Below, in pieces: positions 22,732 through 29,768 of a stretch of DNA of 34,491 nucleotides. Position numbers and translations under genes: made by a program. The stretch's first letter is position 1. Each line of letters starts with the position of its first letter. This DNA is from JANLYQ01 sp031365725. GTDB lineage: Bacteria > Actinomycetota > Actinomycetes > JACCUZ01. A model generated the notes under the pieces. The model was not told the origin of the DNA. It was given only the letters and a program-made list of their open reading frames with translations, and ran no database searches. Location of the stretch: contig JANLYQ010000123.1 in assembly GCA_031365725.1 (NCBI GenBank), forward strand, positions 1 through 34,491, in the 5' to 3' direction.

Positions 22732-25182
22732 ATGGCCACCGCCCCCGCTCTGCCCGTACGAGCCCGGGTGGTGGTCATCGGTGGCGGGGTCATCGGCACG
22801 TCTGTCGCCTATCACCTCGCCCACCTCGGTGAGGACGTGCTGCTGCTCGAGCGAGACCGCCTGACCAGCGGCACCACCTGGCACGCCGCCGGGCTCATGG
22901 TCACGTTCGGGTCGACCTCGCAGACCTCGACCGAGATGCGCACCTACACCCGCGACCTGTACGCCCGTCTGGAGGCTGAGACCGGGCTCGCGACCGGCTT
23001 CGACCCGGTGGGCTTCATCGAGCTGGCCACCGACGCCGATCGGCTCGAGGAGTACCGCCGGGTGTCGGCGTTCAACCGCCTGTGCGGCGTCGACGTGCAC
23101 GAGATCTCGGCCGCCGACGTGGGGGGGCTGTTCCCGCTCGCGCGGACCGACGACGTGCTCGCCGGCTTCTACGTCAAGGAAGACGGCCGGGCCAACCCGG
23201 TCGACGTGACGATGTCCTTGGCCAGGGGGGCGCGGCTGGCGGGGGGTCAGGTCGTCGAGGGTGTCTCGGTGCTGGACGTGCTGACCACCGGGGGAGCGGT
23301 GAGCGGGGTGCGGACCTCGGCGGGGGACGTCGAGTGCGAGGTGGTGGTCAACTGCGCCGGCATGTGGGCCCGGCAGCTGGCCGAGCGGTCCGGGGTGACC
23401 GTGGCCCTGCAGGCGGCGGAGCACTACTACTTGCTGACGGAACCGATCGACGGCGTCTCCCGTGACTGGCCGGTGCTCGAGGATCCTGCTCGCTTCGGCT
23501 ACTTCCGTGAGGAAGGCGGCGGACTCCTGCTCGGGCTGTTCGAGTCGGTCTGTGCTCCGTGGCACGTCGACCGCATCCCCGACGACTTCTCCTTCGGTGA
23601 CCTGCCACCGGACTGGGACCGGATGGGCCCTTACCTCGAAGCCGCGATGGAGCGCATCCCGGTCTCCTCCGAGGTCGGGATCCGAAAGTTCTTCTGCGGC
23701 CCCGAGAGCTTCACCCCCGACCTCGCGCCGGTGGTCGGCGAGGCGCCCGAGGTCCGCAACTACTTCGTCGCCGCCGGACTCAACTCCGTCGGCATCCTCA
23801 CCGGCGGCGGCCTCGGTCGCGCCCTCGCGCAGTGGATCGTCGATGGTCGCCCCGACATCGATGTGACCGGCATCAACATCGACCGTCAGCACGCCTACCA
23901 GGCCAACCCCGAGTACCGGGCGACGCGCACGGTCGAGTCGCTGGGCATGGTCTACCAGTGCCACTTCCCGCACCGGTCGATGGCGTCGGCCCGCGGCGCC
24001 AAGGTCTCGCCCTGGCACGACCGCCTCGTCGCCGCTGGGGCCCACTTCCGCGACGTCAGCGGGTGGGAGAGCCCCGGCTGGTACGCCGGTGCCGGGGTGA
24101 CCGCCGACCCCGGTGCCCTGACCTGGAGCCGACCTGCGTGGTTCGGCCGCTGGGCCGAGGAGCACCGTGCCGCGCGCGAAGGCGTCGTCGCGATGGACAT
24201 GTCGTTCATGGCGAAGTTCCTCGTGCAGGGTCGGGACGCCGGCGCGCTGCTGGGTCGGCTCTCGGCCAACGCGGTCGACGGCGAGCCGGGCACCCTCACG
24301 TACACCCAGTGGCTCAACGAGGGCGGGCTGCTCGAGGCCGACCTCACCGTCACCAAGCTGGCCGACGACCGGTTCTGGGTGGTCGCCTCCGACACGGCGC
24401 ACCGGCACGTCGAGACCTGGATGCGGCGCCACCTCGGCGACCTACGCGCGTCAGTCACCGACGTGACCGGCGGCCATGCCCAGCTCAACGTGCAGGGGCC
24501 GCACTCGCGGGCGGTGCTGCAGTCGCTCAGCTCGGCTGACCTCTCCGATGACGGGTTCCCGTTCCGGGCCGCCCGCTGGATCGACATCGGCTTTGCCCGC
24601 GCGCTCTGCATCCGCATCACCTACGTCGGTGAGCTGGGCTACGAGCTCTACGTTCCTGCCGAGCAGGCCGGGCACGTCTACGACCGGGTCGCTGCGGCCG
24701 GGGCGGCGTACGACCTGCGACCGGCCGGACTGGCCGCGCTGAGCAGCCTGCGTATGGAAAAGGGCTACCGCGACTACGGCCACGACATCGACAACACCGA
24801 CACGGTCGGTGAGGTCGGGCTCGCCTTCGCCGTCGCTCTGGACCATGACTTCATCGGCCGCGCCGCAGTCGAGAAGCAGCGCACGGCCGGGGTGCCGGCG
24901 CGTCGACTCGTGCAGGTGCTGCTCGACGACCCGGATCCGATGCTGCACCACGCCGAACCAGTGCTGCGGGACGGAGTGCCGGTGGGCTACGTCCGGGCCG
25001 CCTCCTACGGTCACACCCTGGGAGGGGCCGTCGGGCTGGCCATGGTCGGGTCGGCCGGGCCGGTGACCAGCGACTGGCTCGTGGCTGCCGACTGGCAGGT
25101 CGAAGTGGCCGGCACCCGGCACCCGGCCCGGGTGTCGCTGCGCCCGATGTACGACCCCACCAACCTGCGGATCCGGGGTTGA
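22732..25182 (+). CDS. FAD-dependent oxidoreductase / GcvT fusion (dimethylglycine/sarcosine dehydrogenase-like)
   Basis: An 816-residue two-part flavoenzyme. Residues 1 to about 380 are a DAO-type FAD domain: dinucleotide motif VVVIGGGVIGTSVAYHLAHLGEDV, then SGTTWHAAGLM, whose His51 aligns with the histidine that binds FAD covalently in dimethylglycine and sarcosine dehydrogenases. After a FAO_M linker (GPESFTPDLAPVVGEAPE...), residues from about 430 form a glycine-cleavage T-protein-like folate domain (VVAMDMSFMAKFLVQGRDAGALLGRLSANAV, ITYVGELGYELYVPAEQAG, LRMEKGYRDYGHDI) and a GCV_T C-terminal barrel. The family demethylates N-methylglycines, passing the methyl group to tetrahydrofolate. 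Substrate (dimethylglycine, sarcosine or another methylated amine) cannot be told. No betaine-pathway neighbours are seen. Confidence 0.9.
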   Translation: MATAPALPVRARVVVIGGGVIGTSVAYHLAHLGEDVLLLERDRLTSGTTWHAAGLMVTFGSTSQTSTEMRTYTRDLYARLEAETGLATGFDPVGFIELATDADRLEEYRRVSAFNRLCGVDVHEISAADVGGLFPLARTDDVLAGFYVKEDGRANPVDVTMSLARGARLAGGQVVEGVSVLDVLTTGGAVSGVRTSAGDVECEVVVNCAGMWARQLAERSGVTVALQAAEHYYLLTEPIDGVSRDWPVLEDPARFGYFREEGGGLLLGLFESVCAPWHVDRIPDDFSFGDLPPDWDRMGPYLEAAMERIPVSSEVGIRKFFCGPESFTPDLAPVVGEAPEVRNYFVAAGLNSVGILTGGGLGRALAQWIVDGRPDIDVTGINIDRQHAYQANPEYRATRTVESLGMVYQCHFPHRSMASARGAKVSPWHDRLVAAGAHFRDVSGWESPGWYAGAGVTADPGALTWSRPAWFGRWAEEHRAAREGVVAMDMSFMAKFLVQGRDAGALLGRLSANAVDGEPGTLTYTQWLNEGGLLEADLTVTKLADDRFWVVASDTAHRHVETWMRRHLGDLRASVTDVTGGHAQLNVQGPHSRAVLQSLSSADLSDDGFPFRAARWIDIGFARALCIRITYVGELGYELYVPAEQAGHVYDRVAAAGAAYDLRPAGLAALSSLRMEKGYRDYGHDIDNTDTVGEVGLAFAVALDHDFIGRAAVEKQRTAGVPARRLVQVLLDDPDPMLHHAEPVLRDGVPVGYVRAASYGHTLGGAVGLAMVGSAGPVTSDWLVAADWQVEVAGTRHPARVSLRPMYDPTNLRIRG

Positions 25183-25226
25183 GGTCGCCCGCGGACCTGG
25201 TCACTGACGTGTCGGTTCGCTGGTCC

Positions 25227-25232
25227 TAGCCT
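25227..25232 (+). promoter_or_regulatory. Leaderless -10 box with a PafBC-like upstream element
   Basis: TAGCCT ends six bases before ATG 25239. Nine bases further upstream is GTGTCGGTT (25209-25217), close to the TTGTCRGTG element of PafBC-dependent DNA damage promoters, but with one base more spacing than the published N8. Confidence 0.5.
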
Positions 25233-25238
25233 GAGGTC

Positions 25239-25610
25239 ATGCCGACGACCACGCTCACCGCACGATTCCCCGGCACCAGGCTCACCGCGCTGCTGGCCGC
25301 TGCGACGCTGGTCGTCGGCTACGCCGTTGCGGCCGGCACCGGGAGCCGCCCGCTCGGCGGGGTCGTCCTGCTCCTCGGCCTGGCCGGGTGCGCGATGTCC
25401 TGGCGACGAGCCGCGGGGCTCCGCGCGGCGATGGTGCTCAGTGGCGTGTTCCTGGCGCTGTTCGTCGTCTCGCACCTGCTTGCTCGTCTTGTCGGCGCGT
25501 GGCCGTCGGTGCTGCTCGTCGCCGCCGGGATGTACGCCGCCGCGGGCTGGCTGCCCCGCAGGAGCGCCGGCATGGCCGAGGGCCAGCAACGCGTCGTGAC
25601 GAGGTCTTAG
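25239..25610 (+). CDS. Small four-helix membrane protein, unknown function
   Basis: A 123-residue integral membrane protein with four predicted helices: LTALLAAATLVVGYAVAA, LGGVVLLLGLAGCAMS, AAMVLSGVFLALFVVSHLLARLV, and PSVLLVAAGMYAAAGWL. Positively charged loops (SWRRAAGLR, PRRSAGMAEGQQR) suggest both ends are cytoplasmic. I do not recognise the family; many actinobacterial genomes have similar small proteins. ATG 25239 is supported by the TAGCCT box. The upstream gene ends 56 bases earlier. Confidence 0.7.
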   Translation: MPTTTLTARFPGTRLTALLAAATLVVGYAVAAGTGSRPLGGVVLLLGLAGCAMSWRRAAGLRAAMVLSGVFLALFVVSHLLARLVGAWPSVLLVAAGMYAAAGWLPRRSAGMAEGQQRVVTRS

Positions 25611-25708
25611 GGGCTGGAGGCCGACACTCGCGGCGCGTGTCACGACCGTCCCGCGTGGACAACGTCTCGGGTCAGGCCGCCAAGCTCGAGCCGGTCGGGT
25701 CGGGCCCG

Positions 25709-26182
25709 CTACCTCACCGGAGGTGGCTGGTCACTGCGCGGGAAGACCTCGCCGAAGTGGGCGTCGATGTGGTCGTCGTACTGGTAGTCGTACTCCCAGG
25801 GCAGCCAGCGACCGATCCGCGACGCGAGCGTCCCCCAGTCAGGTGCCGGGCTCATCGCCTCGCAGATGTTGCGAACCGCCGCTTCGAGGTCGGCTCGGGA
25901 CCAGCGCTGCATCAGCCAGATGCGATTGCCGGGGATGACCCGGGTATCCATGCCAGTGAGCTGATGGGTGATGAAGGGGTGGAACCGTCCGGCAGCCATC
26001 TCGGCGGCCAGCCAGCTGGGTGAGCAGACCACGATGTCAAAGCTGTCGGCCGTCTGCTGGTGGCTGGTCCCGATGAAGACCTGCACCTCGAAGCCGAAGT
26101 GCGTGGGGTCGATGTCGGTCGGCTCCCGGCCGGGGGCCTCGCCCGGCCACATCATGATGTCCTTGATCTCGGCCCGCACCAT
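25709..26182 (-). CDS. Imm8-like immunity protein
   Basis: A 157-residue acidic, tryptophan-rich soluble protein matching the Imm8 (immunity protein 8) pattern: an opening AEIKDIMMWPGEAP, FGFEVQVFIGTSHQQTADSFDIVVCSPSWLAAEM (the SFD-x-x-V-C-S/T-P-x-WL signature), and the end WSRADLEAAVRNICEAMSPAPDWGTLASRIGRWLPWEYDY. Imm8 proteins neutralise toxins of polymorphic toxin systems. ATG 26182 has GGAAG at proper distance; ATG 26197, four bases after the toxin stop, is the alternative. Position directly downstream of the WXG-like toxin gene fits a toxin-immunity pair. The link to this particular toxin fold is inference. Confidence 0.7.
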   Translation of the reverse strand: MVRAEIKDIMMWPGEAPGREPTDIDPTHFGFEVQVFIGTSHQQTADSFDIVVCSPSWLAAEMAAGRFHPFITHQLTGMDTRVIPGNRIWLMQRWSRADLEAAVRNICEAMSPAPDWGTLASRIGRWLPWEYDYQYDDHIDAHFGEVFPRSDQPPPVR

Positions 26183-26201
26183 CGTCATGTCTTCCATCGT
26201 G

Positions 26202-27284
26202 TCAGTGCTTCGGCCGGTGGATCTTGGTGACGGACAGGTCAGGCAGACGGTGAAAGTCGATTGCGGCACCCTCCGCACTGCTATGTCGACGGAAGATGAC
26301 CGCGCCCCCACCCGGCAGCTCGGTCACCCAGACCGGGCCGAGCCCGGCGGACCTCATCGTCGTGGTGCCTAATGGCTCGAAGACCTCGCGGTAGAGCGAC
26401 TCGATGGTGGCGTCATCGGGAAGCATCCGGGTCCAGGGCGTCCTGCCGGGGATGTCCAGCCCGGACAGCACATCGGCCACCCGTCGCTGCGGACTGCTGT
26501 CGACCACCCGCTCGACGTCGCCGACGTGACCGACGGCTCGGGCGATCTTGCCGCCGCCGGCCAGCCACCCCTCCGGTCCGGGCACCACAGCTGCGCCGGT
26601 GAGCGCGGCGTCGGACCACCGCCGCTGGCGCAGGTAGACGACGGCATTGACCGCGTCGACAGCATCACCGAGAACCGGGACGAAGCCCGCGACGTCAAGC
26701 CAGGTCCGCGACGAGAGGCTGGCTCGCACCACCCGCCTGCCGGACAGTCCGGTGAGCTCGTCGGTGAGGGCCCGGGCCGCCCGGGTGTATCCGTCGCGGG
26801 CCTGCTGTGCGGCCTCGCGGGCGCGATGCAGCAGCACGACGGCGACGGGGTCGTAGAGGTGCCCGTCCGTGCGGTGACCGCTCCAGCTGCCGGCGGCCCG
26901 GGCCGCTGCCAGGCCGGGGTCGAGACGGTCGACCCGGTCCTGGGTCTGCTGGGCCGCGGAGATCAGCGCCTTCGCCTCGTCCGCCTGGTCGGCGATGACA
27001 CCGAGTGCGCGGGCGAACGTCCGCAGCGCATCAGCCGCTCGCAGCAGTCGACCGCGCTCGAGGATGAGCGAGGTCGCGAGCTCGATCAGCCGGTCGTCCG
27101 CGGCAGCTGCTGACGCGCCGCTCCAGTGCTGCACGGGCACCAGAGCACCGAGACCCTGCGCCAGCGACCGTAGCCGCTCGGCGCTGGTGTGCAGCGCCTC
27201 GGCACAGCGCAGTACTGCCGGCGACTCGTCCCGCGGCAGGGGGGGCCCGAGCAGCTCGCTGCTCGCCTGCACGGCGAGGGTCAT
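26202..27284 (-). CDS. WXG-like putative polymorphic toxin (type VII secretion substrate)
   Basis: A 360-residue protein with a modular toxin layout. Residues 20-180 are alpha-helical with a W-x-G turn (HWSGASA, Trp54-Gly56), like ESX/WXG100-type leader domains. Residues 194-250 read TWLDVAGFVPVLGDAVDAVN and so on through VVPGPEGW, the hydrophobic pre-toxin block found before C-terminal toxin domains. The last ~95 residues (from about 265) are a separate beta-rich module with GRTPWTRMLPDDATIESLYREV, VWVTELPGGGAVIFRR and TKIHRPKH at the end. The C-terminal fold is not identified; a small RNase-like fold is possible but unproven. ATG 27284 overlaps the stop of the upstream EspC-like gene (ATGA). 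Confidence 0.68.
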   Translation of the reverse strand: MTLAVQASSELLGPPLPRDESPAVLRCAEALHTSAERLRSLAQGLGALVPVQHWSGASAAAADDRLIELATSLILERGRLLRAADALRTFARALGVIADQADEAKALISAAQQTQDRVDRLDPGLAAARAAGSWSGHRTDGHLYDPVAVVLLHRAREAAQQARDGYTRAARALTDELTGLSGRRVVRASLSSRTWLDVAGFVPVLGDAVDAVNAVVYLRQRRWSDAALTGAAVVPGPEGWLAGGGKIARAVGHVGDVERVVDSSPQRRVADVLSGLDIPGRTPWTRMLPDDATIESLYREVFEPLGTTTMRSAGLGPVWVTELPGGGAVIFRRHSSAEGAAIDFHRLPDLSVTKIHRPKH

Positions 27285-27583
27285 GGGTGCGTTTCCGCTG
27301 ACGGCCGCGGAACTGTCGGGCTGCCGGGATGACTCAGTCGCGCCTCGACCCGCCGGTAGTCCTGGGCCGCAACCTCCACCAGCACCGCGACCGAGCGCAG
27401 GTCCGCGGAACAGGCAGCCAGCGACTCGCCGGCCACCGAGAGCAGTGCTGCGATCGCGTCGCCTGCGGCGAGGTCGGCCACCGGCGGCGACCCCGGCAAC
27501 GACACCGCGGCAAGTGCTGCGGCAGCCCGGCGTACGGGGTCGGCCACGCCGGCTACCGACTCGGTGCTCACCTCCAGACGCAT
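27281..27583 (-). CDS. EspC-like type VII secretion protein
   Basis: A 100-residue helical protein resembling the ESX-associated EspC family (WXG100-related). It shows two alanine-rich helices (ADPVRRAAAALAAVSLP and DAIAALLSVAGESLAACSADLRSVAVLVEVAAQDY) separated by a proline/glycine turn, and a Tyr76-x-x-x-Glu80 (YRRVE), the YxxxD/E type VII export signal, near its end. The C-terminal ~15 residues are a proline-rich tail. It is probably secreted together with the toxin encoded next, as heterodimer or chaperone, but this is inference. A CAGAAT box six bases upstream supports a leaderless start at ATG 27583. Stop and next start overlap by four bases. Confidence 0.65.
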   Translation of the reverse strand: MRLEVSTESVAGVADPVRRAAAALAAVSLPGSPPVADLAAGDAIAALLSVAGESLAACSADLRSVAVLVEVAAQDYRRVEARLSHPGSPTVPRPSAETHP

Positions 27584-27589
27584 GGCCAG

Positions 27590-27595
27590 ATTCTG
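27590..27595 (-). promoter_or_regulatory. Candidate leaderless -10 box of the toxin cassette
   Basis: On the minus strand CAGAAT is followed by six bases and ATG 27583, making this the likely promoter of the three-gene cassette. Confidence 0.5.
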
Positions 27596-27770
27596 ACGAG
27601 AACGGCGCCGCTACGTCGCCGGTCATCCACAGGCTCGAGAACGGCTTCCGCGATCGCCGCAAGCGGTTCGCAACGGGGTGATCGTGGGCGCCCCCGACCG
27701 AACGACCACCACCGAGCTGACCCTCTGGGTGGTGCGGTCACCTGCTGACCGCGCGGGAACTGTCCGCCGC

Positions 27771-27776
27771 TAGCGT
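27771..27776 (+). promoter_or_regulatory. Leaderless -10 box for the S4 protein gene
   Basis: TAGCGT ends seven bases before ATG 27784; no ribosome site is present. Confidence 0.55.
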
Positions 27777-27783
27777 CGCGGCC

Positions 27784-28020
27784 ATGAGTGAGCGGGACAA
27801 GCCGGTCGAGCAGGTCGAGCAGGTCGACGTGGGGGATCGGGGCATCCGGCTCGGCCAGCTCCTCAAGCTGGCCGGGCTGGTCGAGTCCGGCGGTGCGGTG
27901 CGCGAGCTGCTCGCCAGCGGCGCCGTGACGGTCAACGGCGAAACAGAGCTACGCCGCGGCCGACAGCTTGCTGCCGGCGACGTGGTGACAGGTGCGGGAC
28001 GCCGGATCACTCTCGGCTGA
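27784..28020 (+). CDS. S4 domain RNA-binding protein (YbcJ/RqcP-like)
   Basis: A 78-residue protein consisting of little more than one S4 RNA-binding domain: IRLGQLLKLAGLVESGGAVRELLASGAVTVNGETELRRGRQLAAGDVV, where the LLKLAG...G-G-x-A/V-R-x-LL and VTVNGE-x-x-x-RGRQL core is unmistakable. The first ~15 residues (SERDKPVEQVEQVDV) are a charged leader. Stand-alone S4 proteins of this size include YbcJ and relatives that bind ribosomal or transfer RNA; the specific role here is unknown. It stands alone with its own promoter, between the toxin cassette and the cold-shock gene. Confidence 0.88.
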   Translation: MSERDKPVEQVEQVDVGDRGIRLGQLLKLAGLVESGGAVRELLASGAVTVNGETELRRGRQLAAGDVVTGAGRRITLG

Positions 28021-28060
28021 GCCGGCGCGCCGCGCTTGTGGCATGCGGGCGTGAGCGTGT

Positions 28061-28066
28061 TACGGT
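28061..28066 (+). promoter_or_regulatory. Candidate -10 box of the cold-shock gene
   Basis: TACGGT with TTGTGG (28036-28041) 19 bases upstream. A start near 28073 would give a leader of about 155 bases before ATG 28230, typical of regulated csp mRNAs. Confidence 0.5.
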
Positions 28067-28104
28067 TGTCCCGGTTGCAGTGAGCAGTTCCACGTTCGTT
28101 TTTG

Positions 28105-28136
28105 ACGCCCGCGGGATCTTCTGACACCGCGGGCGT
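28105..28136 (+). promoter_or_regulatory. Strong hairpin in the cold-shock gene 5' leader
   Basis: ACGCCCGCGG and CCGCGGGCGT form a perfect ten-base-pair stem with a 12-base loop. A T-rich stretch (TGCTGTTTT) follows, so the structure could act as an attenuator or a temperature-dependent element. It lies fully inside the untranslated leader. Confidence 0.6.
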
Positions 28137-28229
28137 TGCTGTTTTCCGATCCTCGGTAGCAGAAACGGCCTGGCAGCAGCCCGAGGCATGCACCGTGCAG
28201 CCTCGACCGTTTTTCCCAAGGAGATCAGC

Positions 28230-28433
28230 ATGGCTCAGGGCACCGTCAAGTGGTTCAACGCGGAGAAGGGCTTCGGCTTCATTGCCCAGGACGGCGGCGG
28301 CGCCGACGTCTTCGTGCACTTCTCGGCCATCCAGGGTGACGGCTACAAGTCGCTCGACGAGAACCAGCGCGTGGAGTTCGACATCACGCAGGGCCAGCGC
28401 GGCCCGCAGGCGGAGTCGGTCCGCCCGGTCTGA
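28230..28433 (+). CDS. csp: Cold-shock protein
   Basis: A 67-residue single cold-shock domain. RNP1 (KGFGFI) and RNP2 (VFVHFSAI) and the opening GTVKWFNAEKGFGF are diagnostic; the end QRGPQAESVRPV is typical of actinobacterial CspA-type proteins. It binds single-stranded nucleic acids and acts as RNA chaperone. The ATG at 28230 is set by AAGGAG seven bases upstream; an in-frame ATG at 28188 would add non-conserved residues. Preceded by a long structured leader and followed by a clear terminator, so it is a single-gene transcript. Confidence 0.95.
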   Translation: MAQGTVKWFNAEKGFGFIAQDGGGADVFVHFSAIQGDGYKSLDENQRVEFDITQGQRGPQAESVRPV

Positions 28434-28444
28434 CCCGACCTCAC

Positions 28445-28480
28445 CCGAGAGCCCTCGTCCTTCTGGACGGGGGCTCTCGG
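28445..28480 (+). terminator. Terminator of the cold-shock gene
   Basis: CCGAGAGCCCTCGTCC and its complement flank a TTCT loop; sixteen pairs with one G-T wobble. No T-run follows, as is usual for terminators in GC-rich actinomycetes. Confidence 0.75.
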
Positions 28481-28570
28481 CATGTCCGGACCACCTGCGG
28501 AACTCGGCCTGGTCTGTGAGAGTTGGTGCCAGCAGACCGTCTCATCGTCCTGCTCCACGGAGGAAGCCTG

Positions 28571-29689
28571 ATGCGTGCCCGTCCCGTCCTGGTCCTCGCC
28601 GGACTCGCCGTCTCGACCACGCTGGTCGCGAGCTCGGCCGTCCTCCCGGCAGCTGCCGCCGTACGACCGACTGCGGCTCTCGTCCCGGTCACCATCATCG
28701 TGCATGGCCTCAAGGGACCGGTGACATTCTCCGTGGTGCACGGCAAGATCACCATCGCCCAGGCGGGTGCTGGCCGCCTGACCCGGGTGAAGGTCGACGG
28801 CACCGGACCGGAGGCGTTGTTCACCACCTCGCCGAAAATCGTCGTCGGGGCGGTCGAGGCCGCGGGCGCCGGCACCAGCTTCACTCTCACCGGCCGTCCG
28901 GCCAGGGGAAAGGCATATGCCCGCCTCACCCGGCTGACCGCCGATGGCCGCACCAAGACCGTCGCGTCGCTCTCTGACTACGAGACGGGAAAGAACCCCG
29001 ACAAGAAGCGCACCTACGGCATCGTGGGCCTGAGCCGGAGCTGTCAGAAGAAGCTGCCCAAGGCTCTTGGCACCGGCAGCTACCGCGGCAAGGCACGGTC
29101 TCTGCCGGCAGCCACGGCGCTGCTGCCCGACGGCTCGGTGGTCGTCGCCGACACCGCTGCCAACGACCTCGTGCGCGTCACCAAGAAGGGCGCGATGAGT
29201 CTGGTGGCGGTGCTGCCGGTCCAGACGGTCCCGATCACAGCGTCGGTGGCTGCAGTGCTGACGCTGCCGACCTGCACCGTGGGCAAGACTTATCGGTTCG
29301 AGGCCGCGCCGACCGACGTCGAGTCGGTCAAGGGTCTGCTCTACGTCACGACCCGTCCGTCCGGTTCGCTGAACCCGGTGCTCGGCGCCCGAGGAAAGGT
29401 CTATCGGATCAACCCGGGCAACCACTCGGTGACCCAGATCGGCAGCGGCTTCGTGGCACCGACCGGTCTGGCCGTCGACGCCGACGGCAGCGGCGCGGTC
29501 TATGTCGCCGAGCCCGCGGCCAACCGGATCTCGACGATCGTCGCCGGGGTCCGGGCGCCCTTCATGGACCTGCCTGTTGCCGCGGCGCTGGAGTGGAGCG
29601 GCGGTGCGCTCTACGCCACCACGGTGCCGGCCGGCGAGACGACCACCTCGATCGTGAAGATCAACCCGGGTGCGGTCCCCAAGCCCTGA
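28571..29689 (+). CDS. Secreted ScyD/ScyE family protein (NHL-like)
   Basis: A 372-residue exported protein. The signal peptide is clear: RARPVLVLAGLAVSTTLVASSAVLPAAAA with cleavage near residue 30. The mature part has beta-propeller-type repeats: ALLPDGSVVVADTAANDLVRVTKKG, GKVYRINPGNHSVTQIGSG, GFVAPTGLAVDADGSGAVYVAEPAANRISTIVAG, GALYATTVPAGETTTSIVKINPG. This matches the ScyD/ScyE family, whose cyanobacterial members are associated with scytonemin gene clusters; in actinobacteria the function is unknown. ATG 28571 follows a GGAGG ribosome site. The first third (HGLKGPVTFSVVHGKITIAQ...) is less typical. Confidence 0.83.
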   Translation: MRARPVLVLAGLAVSTTLVASSAVLPAAAAVRPTAALVPVTIIVHGLKGPVTFSVVHGKITIAQAGAGRLTRVKVDGTGPEALFTTSPKIVVGAVEAAGAGTSFTLTGRPARGKAYARLTRLTADGRTKTVASLSDYETGKNPDKKRTYGIVGLSRSCQKKLPKALGTGSYRGKARSLPAATALLPDGSVVVADTAANDLVRVTKKGAMSLVAVLPVQTVPITASVAAVLTLPTCTVGKTYRFEAAPTDVESVKGLLYVTTRPSGSLNPVLGARGKVYRINPGNHSVTQIGSGFVAPTGLAVDADGSGAVYVAEPAANRISTIVAGVRAPFMDLPVAAALEWSGGALYATTVPAGETTTSIVKINPGAVPKP

Positions 29690-29708
29690 GGCTCCCGCGG
29701 CCTGGAGG

Positions 29709-29738
29709 ACATCGGCGCACATCGGCGCACATCGGCCC
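29709..29738. repeat. 10-bp tandem repeat in the convergent gap
   Basis: ACATCGGCGC repeated twice exactly and a third time with mismatches, followed by a degenerate fourth copy. It fills part of the gap between the ScyD/ScyE-like gene and the convergent MFS gene; there is no gene in this stretch. Confidence 0.75.
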
Positions 29739-29768
29739 CCATCGACGGACGCCTGGGCTCGCCCGAGT

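Noticed and set aside
26202..27284. Assigning the toxin C-terminus to a known nuclease family
   Set aside because: The ending resembles small RNase folds of other polymorphic toxins only in general beta-strand pattern; no catalytic set could be placed.
27623..27631. Third DnaA-box-like site TCATCCACA upstream of the toxin cassette
   Set aside because: Single nine-base match without a partner; expected by chance at this length.
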